A stretch of DNA of 64,000 nt from Symsagittifera roscoffensis (taxonomy: Eukaryota > Xenacoelomorpha > Acoela > Convolutidae). The stretch spans positions 6,540,386-6,604,385 of the forward strand of contig NC_087063.1 of NCBI RefSeq assembly GCF_963678635.1. Direction: 5' to 3'. Position numbers and translations under genes: made by a program. This document shows positions 1 to 12,647 of the stretch, piece after piece; position 1 is the stretch's first letter, and every line of letters begins with the position of its first letter. The notes beneath the pieces were generated by a model. The model made no database searches. It was not told where the DNA came from and saw only the letters and a program-made list of their open reading frames with translations.

Positions 1-3000
1 GTTGGTTAGTTTGGTTTATTATAAAATACCTTTCCAACCGGGTTAAAGAAAGATTGAAATGTGTGAAAATTGGTTAGAGTTGTTATTATGATTGTTTCTC
101 GAGATTATATTATGACTTCTGATCGGTTGTGATAAAAGTTGATTCGTTTGATTATAGAATAGCACTGTTCCAATCTCGGTCGGAAGAGGCACGTAGTTTG
201 ACTTTGGATGCATTGCCTGGTGACTTGGATTTGTACGTATAATTGAACATCGAGATGGTTATTGTTCGGTTACAATGGGTTTCCTTTGCTGCGATGCCAA
301 GTCGTACTTTAAATCCGTTGAGTGCAGTGACTGTAGGCGGTATGTCGGGTGTGTTTTGTCATTACGTAGTTGGAGTGTGATTGGGTTGTCAAGTTCCTTG
401 CTGCTTCCTCTTTGGGCTGTATTTTATCTTTATACTGAATTGTAAAAGTTACAAATATAAATCTTTGTTAATTTTGTTTTTAGTTATGATCTTGTTTTAG
501 TTTTTATCGCAAAAACGTTAATGTTGAGTTCGGTTTTTTTTAAGAGCTACTCACCCTTGAGTAACTCTCGTCAAAATGGGGGTGTTGTCATAAAACTTGG
601 GAGTAGCACGGTGGGTTAGGACGGCTATAGAGCATGCTCAGGACGTCCTCTCTGACAGGTTAGGCCAGGAGTGGGAGTATAAATTCATGCTCTCTTTTTG
701 GGGGGGGGGGGGGTGGGGTCCTGTTCGTGTTCAACCTTTCGTGCCTTTTTTATCACTGGATTTTTCCTTTTTTTGTCTTGGTTGTGTCTTTTACTCAAAA
801 ATCAAATCGTTTGTATTTCGACTCTTCGGTGTTTTGTTCTTTTGTGTTCAAACTTGAAAGTAGTCTTCGAAAGAACAATTTATCCAGTTCTGAGCTGGTG
901 TTTGTGGTTGTGGTTTGTGGTGTTTAGTAAGCTTGCGTTGGTTAGTTTGGTTTATTATGAAACACCTTTCCAACCGGATTAAGGAAAAATTGAAATGTGT
1001 AAAAACTGGTTAGAGTTGTTATTACGATCGTTTCTGGAGATCATATTATGACTTCTGATCGGTTGTGATACGTGTTGATTTGTTTGATTATAGATAAGCA
1101 CTGCTCCAATCTCGGTCGGAAGTGGCACGTAGTTTGACTTGGGATGCAGTGCCTGGTGACTTGGATTTGTACATATACTTGAACATCGAGATGGTCATTC
1201 TTCGGTTACAATGGGTTTCCTTTGCTGCGATGCCCAGTCGTAATTTTAATCCGTTGAGTGTAGTGACTGTAGGAGGCATGTCAGGTGTGTTTTGCCATTC
1301 CGTAGCTGGAGTGTGATTGGGTTGTCAAGGTTCTTGCTGCTTCGTCTTTGGGCTACATGTTATCCTTATACTGCATTGTATTATTTACATTTACAAATCT
1401 TAGTTAATTTTGTTTTTAGTTATGATCTTATATTAGTTTTTAAAACAAAAGCGTTATTGTTTATTTCGGTTATTTTTAAGAGCTACTCTCCCCTGAGTCA
1501 CTCTCGTCAAAAATAGAGGGTGTTGTCACAAAGCGTGGGAGTAGCACGGTGGGTTAGGTCGGCTATAGAGCATGCTCAGGACGTTCTCTTTGGTGGGTTA
1601 GGCCAGGAATGGGAGTATAAATTCATGTTCTCTTTTTTTTGGGAGGTCCTGTTTGTGTTCAACCTTTCGTGCCTTTTTTATTACTGGATTTTTTCTTTTT
1701 TTTGTCTTGGTTGTGCCCTTTTCTCAAAAATCAAATCGTTTGTTTTGGGTTTGTCGTTCGACTTTTTGGTGTTTTGTGCTTTTGTGTTCAGACTTGAAAG
1801 TATTCTTCAAAAGAACAATTTATCCAGTTCTAAGCTGTTGTTAATTCAGTTTGGGTACCGTGGGTTTTCTTTTCTTAGTCATGCTGTTAGGTTGTGATTT
1901 GTGGTGTTTAGTAAGCTTGCGTTGGTTAGTTTGGATTATTATAAATTACCTTTCCAACCGGGTTAAGGAAAAATTGAAAAGTGCGAAAACTGGTTAGAGT
2001 TGTTATTACGAGCGTTTCTGGAGATCATATTATGATTTCTGATCGGTTCTGATATGTGTTGATTTGTTTGATACTAAAATAGCAATTTTCCAATCTCGTT
2101 CGGAAGTGGCATGTAGTTTGACTTTGGATGCAAAGCCTGGTGAGTTGGATCTGACTTCTGATCGGTTGTGATAAGTGTTGATTTGTTTGATACTAAAATA
2201 GCAAATTTCCAATCTCGTTCGGAAGTGGCATGTAGTTTGACACTGGATGCAGTGCCTGGTGACTTGTATCTGTACGTATACTTGAACATAGAGATGGCCA
2301 TTGTTTGGTTGTAATGGGTTTCCTTTGCTGCGATGCCAAGTCGTACTTTAAATCCGTTGAGTGCAGTGACTGTAGGCGGTATGTCGGACGTGTTTTGTCA
2401 TTACGTAGTTGGAGTGTGATTGGGTTGTCAAGTTCCTTTCTGCTTGCTATTTGGGCTGTATGTTATCTATATACTGGATTGTAATGTTTACAAATATAAA
2501 TGTTCGTTAATTTTGTTTTTAGTTATGATCTTGTTTTAGTTTTTATCGCAAAAACGTTATTGTTTAGTTCAGTTATTTTTAAGAGCTACTCATCCTTGGA
2601 GTAACTCTCGTCAAAAGTAGGGGGTGTTGTCACAAATCGTGGGTGTAGCACGGTGGGTTAGGCCGCCTATAGAGCATGCTCAGGACGTCCTCTCTGGTGG
2701 GTTAGGCCAGGAAGGGGAGTAAAAATTAATGCTCTCTTTTTTTGGGGGGCCCTGTTTGTGTTCAACCTTTCGTGCCTTTTTTATTACTGGTTTTTTCCTT
2801 TTTGTCTTGGTTGTGCCCTTTTCTCAAAAATCAAATCGTTTGTTTTGTGTTTGACTTTCGACTTTTTGGTGTTTTGTGCTTTTTTGTTCAGACTTGAAAG
2901 TATCTTCAAAAGAAAAATTTATCCAGTTCTAAGATGGTGTTGATCCAATTTGGGTACCGTGGGTTTTCTTTTACTTAGTCATGCTGTTAGGTTGTGGCTT

Positions 3001-6000
3001 GTGGTGTTTAGTAAGCTTATGTTAGTTAGTCTGGATTATTATATAACTCCTTTCCAACCGGGTTAAAGAAAAGTTTGAAATGTGTGAAAATGGCTAGAGT
3101 GGTTATCACGATCGTTTCGAAGATCGTATTATGACTTTCGATCGTTTGTGATAAGTGTTGATTTGTTTGATAATAGAATAGCAATGGTCCAATCTCGTTC
3201 GGAAGTAGCATGTTGTTTGACTTTGGATGCAGCGCCTGGTGATTTGAATCTGTACGTATATTTGAACATCGAGATGGCCATTGTTTGGTTGCAATGGTTT
3301 TCCTTTGACGCGATGCCAAGTTGTACTCTAAATCCATTGAGTGTATTGACTGTAGGCGGCACGTCGGATGGGTTTTGTCAATACATAGTTGGAGTGTGAT
3401 TGGGTTGTCAAATTCCTTGCTGCTTCCACTTTGGGCTGTATGTTATCTATATACTGCATTGTAATATTTTGCAAACCTAACTCTTTGTTAATTTTGTTTT
3501 TAGTAATGATCTTGTTTTAGTTTTTATCGCAAAAACGTTATTGTTTAGTTCGGTTTTTTTAAGAGCTACTCACCCTTGAGTAACTCTCGTCAAAAATAGA
3601 GGGTGTTGCCACATATCGTGGGTGTAGCACGGTGGGTTGGGCCGCCTATAGAGCATGCTCGGGCTGGCCTCTCTGGTGGGTTAGGCCAGGAATGGGAGTA
3701 TAAATTCATGCTCTCTTTTTTGGGGGGGTCCTGTTTTTGTTCAACCCTCGTGCTTTTTTTATTACTGGTTTTTTCCTTTTTTTTCTGGGTTGTGGCCTTT
3801 TCTCAAAAATCAAATCGTTTTGTTTGGGTTTGTCTGCCGACTTTTTGCTGTTTTGTTCTTTTGTGTTCAGACTTGAGAGTAGTCTTCAAGAGAATAATTA
3901 ATCCAGCTCTAAGCTGATCTTAACCAAGTTTGGGTACCGTGGGTTTTCTTTCCTTAGTCATGCTGTTGGGTTGTGGCTTGTGGTGTTTAGTAAGCTTGTG
4001 TTAGTTAGTCTGGATTATTATGTAATTCCTTTCCAACCGGGTTTCTGGAGATTGTATTATGACTTCTGATCGGTTGTGATAAGTGTTGATTTGTTTGATA
4101 ATAAAATAGCAATTTTCCAACCTCGTTCGGAAGTGGCATGTAGTTTGACTTTGGATGCAGTGCCTGGTGACTTGGATCTGTACGTATACTTGAACATCGA
4201 GATGGCCATTGTTTGGTTGTAATGGGTTTCCTTTGCTGCGATGCCAAGTCGTACTTTAAATCCGTTGAAGGTAGTGACTGTAGGCGGTATGTCGGGTGTG
4301 TTTTGTCATTACGTAGTTGGAGTGTGATTGGGTTGTCAAGTTCCTTGCTGCTTCCATTTTGGGCTGTATGTTATCTATATACTGAAATGTAATATTTACA
4401 AACATAAATCGTTGTTAATTTTATTTTTAGTTATGATCTTGATTTAGTGTTTAGCGCAAAAACGTTGTTGTTTAGTTCGGTTACTTTTAACAGCTACTCA
4501 CCCTTGAGTAACTCTCGTCAAAAATAGAGGGTGTTGTCATAAAGCGTGGGTGTAGCACGGTGGGTTAGACCGCCTATAGAGCATGCTCAGGAAGTCCTCT
4601 TTGATGAGTTAGGCCAGGAATTGAATATAATTTTATGCTCTTTTTTTTGGGGGGGGGTCCTATTTGTGTTCAAGATTTCGTGCCTTTTTTTATTACTGTT
4701 TTTTTCCTTTCTTGTCTAGGTTGTGCCCTTTTCTCAAAAATCAAATCGTTTGTTTTTAGTTTGTCTTTCGACTTTTTGGTGTTTTGTGATTTTGTGTTCA
4801 GACTTGAAAGTAGTCTTCAAAAGAATAATTTAACCAGTTCTAAGCTGTTGTTAAATCAGTTTGGGTACCGTGGGTTTTCTTTTCTTAGTCATGCTGTTAG
4901 GTTGTGGCTTGTGGATATTAGTAACCTTGCGTTAGTTAGTCTGGATTATTATATAATTACTTTCCAACCGGATTAAAGAAAATTTTGAAATGTGTGAAAA
5001 CTGGTTAGATATGTTATCACGATCGTTTCGAAGATCGTATTATGGCTTCTAATCGTTTGTGATAAGTGTTGATTTCTTTGATAATAGAATAGCAATGTTC
5101 CGATCTCGTTCGGAAGTGGCATGTAGTTTGACTTTGGATGCATTGCCTGGTGACTTGGATCTGTACGTATATTTGAACTTCGAGATGGCCATTGTTTGGT
5201 TGCAATTGGTTTTACTTTGCTGCGATGCCAAGTCGTACTTTAAATCCGTCGAGTGTATTGACTGTAGGCGGCATGTCGGGTGCGTTTTGTCATTACGTAG
5301 TTGGAGTGTGATTGGGTTGTCAAGTTCCTTGCTGCCTCCTCTTGGGGCTGTATGTTATCATATACTGGATTGTAATATTTACAAATAAAAATCTTTGTTA
5401 AGTTTGTTTTTAGTTATGATCTTGTTTTAGTTTTAATTGCAAAAACGTTAATGTTTAGTTCGGTTATTTTTAACAGCTACTCACCCTTGAGTAACTCTCG
5501 TCAAAAATAGAGGGTGTTGTCACAAAGCGTGGGTGTAGCAAGTTGGGTTAGGCCGCCTATAGAGCATGCTCAGGAAGTCCTCTCTGGTGAGTTAGGTCAG
5601 GATTGGGAATATAATTTTATGCTCTTTTTTTTTGGGGGGGGGGGGTCCTATTTGTGTTCAAGATTTCGTGCCTTTTTTATTACTGTTTTTTTTTCCTTTC
5701 TTGTCTAGGTTGTGCCCTTTTCTCAAAAATCAAATCGTTTGTTTTGGGTTTGTCTTTCGACTTTCTGGTGTTTTGTGATTTTGTGTTCAGACTTGAAAGT
5801 AGTCTTCAAAAGAATAATTTAACCAGTTCTAAGCTGTTGTTAATTCAGTTTGGGTACCGTGGGTTTTCTTTTCTTGGTCATGCTGTTAGGTTGTGATTTT
5901 TGGTGTTTAGTAAGCTTGCGTTGGTTACTTTGGATTATTATATAAGTCCTTTCCAACCGGGTTAAAGAAACGTTTGAGAAGTGTCCAAATTGGTTAGAGT

Positions 6001-9000
6001 TGTTATCACGATTGTTTCGGGAGATTGTATTATAATTTCTGATCGGTTGTGATAAGTGTTGATTTGTTTGATAATAAAATAGCAATGTTACAATCTCGTT
6101 CGGAAGTGGCATGTAGTTTGATTTTGGATTCAGTGCCTGGTGACTTGGATCTGTACATTTACTTGAACATCGAGTTGGCCGTTGCTTGGTTGCAATGGGT
6201 TTCCTTTGCTGCGATGCCAAGTCGTACTTTAAATCCGTTGAGTGTAGTGACTGTAGGCGGCATATCGGGTGTGTTTTGTCATTACGAAGTTGGAGTGTGA
6301 TTGGGTTGTCAAGTTCCTTGCTGCTTCCTCTTTGGGCTGTATGTAATCTATATACTGCATTGTAATTTTTACAAATTTAAATTTTTGTTAATTTTGTTTT
6401 AGTTTTTATCGCAAAAACTTTATTGTTTAGTTCGGTTGTTTTTAAGAGCTACTCACCCTTGAGTAACTCTCGTCAAAAATAGAGCGTGTTGTCACAAAGC
6501 GTGGATGTAGCACGGAAGGTTAGGCCGCCTATAGAGCATGCTCAGGACGTGATCTCTGGTGGGTTAGGCCAGGAATGGGAGTATGAAACCATGCTCTCTT
6601 TTTGGGGGGGGCTCCTGTTTGTGTTCAACTTTTCGTGCTTTTTTATTACTGGTTTTTTACTTTTTTTGTCTTGGTTGTGCCCTTTTCTCAAAAATCAAAT
6701 TGTTTGTTTTTGGGTTTGTCGTTCGACTTTTTGGTGTTTTGTGCTTTTGTGTTCAGTCTTGAAAGTATTCTTCAAAAGAATAATTTAACCAGTTCTAAGC
6801 AGTTGTTAATTCAGTTTGGGTACCGTGGGTTTTCTTTTCTTAATCATGCTGTTAAGTTGTGGTTTGTGGTGTCTAGTAAGCTTGCGTTGGTTACTTTGGA
6901 TTATTATATAATTACTTTCCAACCGGGTTAAGGAAAGTTTGAAATGTGTGAAAACTGGTTAGAGTTGTTATCACAATCGTTTCGGGAGATCGTATTATGA
7001 CTTCTGATCGGTTGTGATAAGTGTTGATTTGTTTGATAATAAAATTGCAATGTTCCAATCTCGTTCGGAAGTGGCATGTAGTTTGACTTTGGATGCAGTG
7101 CCTGGTGACTTGGATCTGTTGGTATACTTGAACATCGAGATGGCCGCTGATTGGTTGCAGTGGGTTTCCTTTGCTGCGATGTCAAGTCTTACTTTAAATC
7201 TTTTGAGTGTAGTGACTGTAGGCGGCATGTCGGGTGTGTTTTGTCATTACGTCGTTGGAGTGGGATTGGGTTGTCAAGTTCCTTTCTGCTTCCTCTTTGG
7301 GCTGTATGTTATCTATATACTGGATTGTAAAGTTTACAAATATAAGTCTTCATTATCGCAAAAACGTTATTGTTTAGTTCGGTTTTTTTAAGAGCTACTC
7401 ACCCTTGAGTAACTCTCGTCAAAAATAGAGGGTGTTGCCACATATCGTGGGTGTAGCACGGTGGGTTGGGCCGCCTATAGAGCATGCTCGGGCTGGCCTC
7501 TCTGGTGAGTTAGGCCAGAAATGGGAGTATAATTTCATGCTCTCTTTTTTTGGGGGGTCCTGTTTGTGTTCAAACTTTCGTGCATTTTTTATGATTGGTT
7601 TTTCCTTTCTTGTCTTGGTTGTGCCCTTTTCTCAAAAATCAAATTGTTTGTTTTTGGTTCGTCTTTCGACATTTTGTTGTATTGTGATTTTGTGTTCAGA
7701 CTTGAAAGTAGTCTTCAAAAGAATAATTTAACCAGTTCCAAGTTGGTGTTCATTCAGTGTGGGTACCCTGGAATTTCTTTCCTTAGTCATGCTGTTAGGT
7801 TGTGGCTTGTGGTGTTTAATACGCTTGCGTTAGTTAGTCTGGACTATTATATAATTCCTTTCCAACCGGGTTAAAGAAAAGTTTGAAATGTGTGAAAACT
7901 GGTTAGATATGTTATCACGATCGTTTCTGGAGATCGTATTATGACTTCTGGTCGGTTGTGATAAGTGGTGATTTGTTTGATAATAGAATAGAATTGTTCC
8001 AAACTCGTTCGGATGTGGCATGTAGTTTGATTTTGGATGCAGTGCCTGGTGACTTGGATTTGTACGTATACTTGAACATCGAGATGGTCATTGTTCGGTT
8101 ACAATGGATTTCCTTTGCTGCGATGTCAAGTCGTACTTTAAATCCGTTGAGTGTAGTGACTGTAGGCGGCATATCAGGTGTGTTTTGTCATTTTGTAGTT
8201 GGAGTGTGATTGGGTTGTCAAGTTCCTTGCTGCTTCCTCTTTGGGCTGTATGTAATCTATATACTGCATTGTAATATTTACAAATTTAAATTTTTGTTAA
8301 TTTTGTTTTTAGTTATGATCTTGTTTTAGTTTTTATTGCAAAAACTTTATTGTTTAGTTCAGTTATTTTTATGAGCTACTCACCCTTGAGTAATTCTCGT
8401 CAAAAACAGAGCGTGTTGTCACAAAGCGTGGATGTAGCACGGAAGGTTAGGCCGCCTATAGGGCATGCTCAGGACGTCATCTCTGGTGGGTTAGGCCAGG
8501 AATGGGAGTATGAAACCATGCTCTCTTTTTGTGGGGGTCCTGTTTGTGTTCAACCTTTCGTGCTTTTTTTGTTACTGGTTTTTTCCTTTTTTTTGTCTTG
8601 GTTGTGCCCTTTTCTCAAAAATCAAATTGTTTTTTTTTGGGTTTGTCGTTCGACTTTTTGGTGTTTTGTGCTTTTGTGTTCAGTCTTGAAAGTATTCTTC
8701 AAAAGAACAATTTATCCAGTTCTAATCTGGTGTTATTCCAGTTTGGATACCGTGTATTTTTTTCTTAGTCATGCTGTTAGGTTGTGTTTTGTGGTGCTTA
8801 GTAAGCTTGCGTTGGTTAGTTTGGATTTTATAAAATTCCTTTCAAACCGGGTTAAGGATAATTGAAATGTGTGAAAACTGGTTAGAGTTGTTATCACAAT
8901 CGTTTCGGGAGATCGTATTATGACTTCTGATTGGTTGTGATAAGTGTTGATTTGTTTGATAATAAAACTGCAATGTTCCGATCACGTTCGGAAGTGGCAT

Positions 9001-11775
9001 TTAGTTCAGTTTTGGATGCAGTGCCTGGTGACTTGGATCTGTACGTTTACTTGAACATCGAGATGGCCATTGTTCGGTGGCAAGGGGTTTCCTTTGCTGC
9101 GATGCCAAGTCGTACTCTAAATCCGTTGAGTGTAGTGACTGTAGGCGGCATGTCGGGTGTGTGTTGCCACTACGTATTTGGAGTATGATTGGTTTGTCAA
9201 GTTCCCTGCTGCTTCATCTTTGGGCTGTATGTTATCTATATACTGCATTGTATTATTTACAATTATAAATCTTTGCTTTTATTTATGATTTTGTTTTAGT
9301 TTTTATCGCAAAAACGTTATTGTTTAGTTCGGTTATTTTTGAGAGCCATTCACCCGTGAGTAACTCTCGTCCAAAATAGAGGGTGTTGTCACAAAGCGTG
9401 GGTGTAGCACGGCGGGTTAGGCCGCCTATAGAGCATGCTCACAAAGTCCTCTCTGGTGGGTTAGGCCAGGAATGGGAGTATAAAATCATGCTCTCTTTTT
9501 GTGGGGGGTCCTGTTTGTGTTTAACTTTTCGTGCTTTTTATATTACTGGTTTTTCCTTTTTTTGTCTTGGTTGTGCCCTTTTCTCAAAAATCAAATCGTT
9601 TGTTTTGGGTTTGTCGTTCGACTTTTTGGTGTTTTGTGCTTTTGTGTTCAGACTTGAAAGTATTCTTCAAAAGAACAATTTATCCAGTTATAATCTGGTG
9701 TTATTCCAGTTTGGATACCGTGGCTTTTTTTCTTAGTCTTGCTGTTAGGTTGTGTTTTGTGGTGTTTAGTAAGCTTGCATTGGTTAGTTTGGATTTTTAT
9801 ATAATTCCTTTCAAACCGGGTTAAGGGAAAGTTTGAAATGTGTGAAAACTGGTTAAAGTTGTTATGACAATCGTTTCGGGGGATCGTATTGTGACTTCCG
9901 ATCGGTTGTGATTAGTGTTGATTTGTTTGATTATAGAATACCAATGTTCCGATCACGTTTGGAAGTGGCATGTAGTTCGATTTTGGATGCAGTGCCTGGT
10001 GTGACTTGGATCTGTACGTATACTTGAACATCGAGATGGCCGCTATTGGTTGCAGTGGGTTTCCTTTGCTGCGATGTCAAGTCTTACTTTAAATCTGTTG
10101 AGTGTACTGACTGTAGGCGGCATGTCGGGTGTGTTTTGCCACTACGTAGTTGGAGTGGGATTGGTTTGTCAAGTTCCCTGTTGCTTCGCCTTTGGGCTGT
10201 ATGTTATCTATATACTGCATTGTAATATTTACAATTATAAGTCTTTGTTAATTTTGCTTTTAGTTATGATCTTGTTTTAGTTTTATCGCAAAAACGATAT
10301 GGCTTACTTCGATTATTTTTAAGAGCTACTCACCCTTGAGTACCTATCGTGAAAAAAAGAAAGTGTTGTCACAAAGCGTGGGTGAAGCACGGTGGGTGAG
10401 GGATGGGAGTATAAATTCATGCTCTCTTTTTTTGGGGGGGTCCTGTTTGTGTTCAACCTTTTGTGCTGTTTTAATTACTGGTTTTTACCTTTTTTGTCTT
10501 GGTTGTGCCCTTTTCTCAAAAATCAAATCGTTTGTTTTGGGTTTGTCTTTCGATTTTTTGGTGTTTTGTGATTTTGTGTTCAGACTTGAAAGTATTTTTC
10601 AAAAGAACAATTTATCCAGTTATAATCTGGTGTTATTCCAGTTTGGATACCGTGGCTTTTTTCTTAGTCATGCTGTTAGGTTGTGTTTTGTGGTGTTTAG
10701 TAAGCTTGCGTTAGTTAATCTGGATTATTATATAATTCCTTTCCAACCGGGTTAAAGAAAAGTTTGAAGTGTGTGAAAACTGGTTAGAGTTGTTATTACG
10801 ATCGTTTCTGGAGATCGTATTATGACTTCTGGTCGGTTGTGATAAGTGGTGATTTGTTTGATAATAGAATAGCATTGTTCCAAACTCGTTCGGATGTGGC
10901 ATGTAGTTTGATTTTGGATGCAGTGCCTGGTGACTTGGATTTGTACGTATACTTGAACATCGAGATGGTCATTGTTCGGTTACAATGGATTTCCTTTGCT
11001 GCGATGCCCAGTCGTAATTTAAATCCGTTGAGTGTCGTGACTGTAGGAGGCATGTCAGGTGTGTTTTGCCATTCCGTTGCTGGAGTGTGATTGGGTTGTC
11101 AAAATCCTTGCTGCTTCCTCTTGGGGCTGTATGTTATCTATATACTGCATTGTTTTATGTACATATACAAATCTTTGTTAATTTTTAATTTAGTTATGAT
11201 CTTATATTACTTTTTAAGGCAAAAGCGTTATTGTTTAGTTCGGTTTTTTTTAAGAGCTACTCACCCTTGAGTAACTCTCGTCAAAAATAGAGGGTGTTTT
11301 CACAAACCGTGGATGTAGCACGGTGGGTTAGGCCGCCTATAGAGCATGCTCAGGACGTCTTCTCTGGTGGGTTAGGCCAGGAAGCGGAGTAAAAATTAAT
11401 GCTCTCTTTTTTGGGGGTCCTGTTTGTGTTCAACCTTTCGTGCCTTTTTAAATACTCGTTTTTTCCTTTTTTGTCTTGGTTGTAACTTTTTTTCAAAAAT
11501 CAAATAGTTCGTTTTGGGTTTGTTTGTCGACTTTTGGTGTGTTGTTCTTTTGTGTTCAGACTTGAAAGTAGTCTTCAAAAGAATAGTTTATCCAGTTCTA
11601 AGCTGGTGTTAATCCAGTTTGGGTCATGGGTTTTCTTTTCTTTTTCATGCTGTCAGTTTGTGGTTTGTGGTGTTTAGTAAGCTTGCATTGGTTAGTTTGG
11701 ACTATTATATAATTCCTCTCCAACGGGGTTAAAGGAAAGTTTGAAATGTGTGAAAACTGGTTAGAGCTGTTATCA
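1..11775 (+). repeat. Satellite array, block 1 (about 12 units of ~930-1100 bp)
   Basis: A head-to-tail tandem repeat seen directly in the sequence. Using the motif GAGCATGCTC as landmark, units fall at 630, 1568, 2672, 3651, 4579, 5562, 6534, 7480, 8461 (first A changed to G), 9431 and 11342. The unit near 10400 has lost the landmark in a deletion of about 65 bp. Other conserved blocks in each unit are GGTGTTGTCACAAAGCGTGG, GGGAGTATAAATTCATGCTC, CTCAAAAATCAAATCGTTTG, GATCGTTTCGGGAGATCG and CTTGAACATCGAGATGG. Spacing varies from 928 to 1104 bp because of small deletions and internal duplications. Short open frames on both strands are not kept intact between units, so I do not call genes here. 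The left edge of the array lies outside the window. Confidence 0.95.
2034..2271 (+). repeat. 119-bp internal tandem duplication in satellite unit 3
   Basis: The segment that begins at the CTGATCGGTT block and runs through the CAATCTCGTTCGGAAGTGGC block occurs twice, with a period of about 119 bp (2041 versus 2160). It makes this unit the longest of block 1 (1104 bp). It is a local duplication inside one unit, absent from the other units. Confidence 0.85.
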
Positions 11776-12647
11776 GTGAAAATTTGAACTTAAATTCCTT
11801 GTTTTGAAAAATTCTTTGTCGGCGGGCTCTTCGATTGTAGATAGAACTGTGGGCGAGTGAAAATTTAAAACTATAAATAAGCGTCTTTGAAAAGATAAGT
11901 ACTGCTCATAATTTTATAGACAACGTTTATTAATTTACAACTTTGAAGTTTTTAATTTAACTGTTTTATACGGATTGTTGAAATTATCAATTTATTTTCA
12001 TTGTAAGAATATTTACTGCACATAGAAAGAGAATTGATATATCAATTTATTGCTGTCTTGGGGGTAAATTTTACTGCTTCATTCATTGAATTCGTTAATA
12101 TAAATTTATGATTCCAGAAAAAAAGTTTTCTGTTTTTTATTTCCTTTTTCTTTTTGTAGATGGTTGGTGATTGTGTTTGTGAAGACTATAGAAAAAGAGA
12201 AAACATTTACGAAGAATGGTTAGTTTTTGTTTGAATTTATTAGTAAATTATTTAATTCAAATGACTTATTCTTACGTGAAGAATCCGTGGGGAAAAACGT
12301 CGTGGATGATCTCTGATGATGTTAGTAAATTAGCTATCAAACGGATGATGTATTTAGTTTGAAGAATTGGCCAAAGCAATTCGAGCGCTTCAATGATGGT
12401 GTGCCCTTCAGTGCTATGTGAGAGTCCATAATGTGTATTTTGAATGAGATTATAAAGTTTATCCTTATCTGTGGTTTTATGGATGAATTCTAGGATCGGA
12501 ATTTCAACGGGCTGTAGGAATTCGTGTGGGACGATTAGTGGGCGGGATTCGTCTATGTTGACAATTCTGGTTAAGGGATAGAACATTTATGTCCGGGTGA
12601 TGGAATCATAATTGCGGGGGATGCCTTGTAGGTTACTGTCCTTCTCT
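11776..12647 (-). mobile_element. Retroelement-related fragment inserted in the satellite array
   Basis: The satellite sequence stops after GAGCTGTTATCA at about 11775 and resumes at CGTTTGTTTCGGGAGATCG near 12648. The intervening 0.87 kb is homologous to 23090-23875 and 25330-26115. Shared landmarks are GTGGGCGAGTGAAAATTTA, GGTTAGTTTTTGTT and GATGCCTTGTAGGTTA. It explains why the distance between the neighbouring landmark motifs (11342 to 13191) is 1849 bp rather than about 980 bp. The homologous copies belong to the 2.24-kb repeats next to the Ty3-like elements, so it is probably a piece of the same mobile family. No terminal repeats or target duplication could be recognised. Confidence 0.8.
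12272..12586 (-). pseudogene. Fragment of an unrecognised repeat-encoded protein
   Basis: A 104-residue open frame on the minus strand whose product contains IDESRPLIVPHEFLQPVEIP and EALELLWPILQTKYIIRLIA. The same protein, longer at its N-terminal side, is encoded at 25750-26295, and a broken version lies at 23510-24056. It has no motif I can place. The open frame ends a few bases after the segment that equals the end of the longer copies. It lies inside the fragment that interrupts the satellite array, so it is a relic rather than a host gene. Confidence 0.6.
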
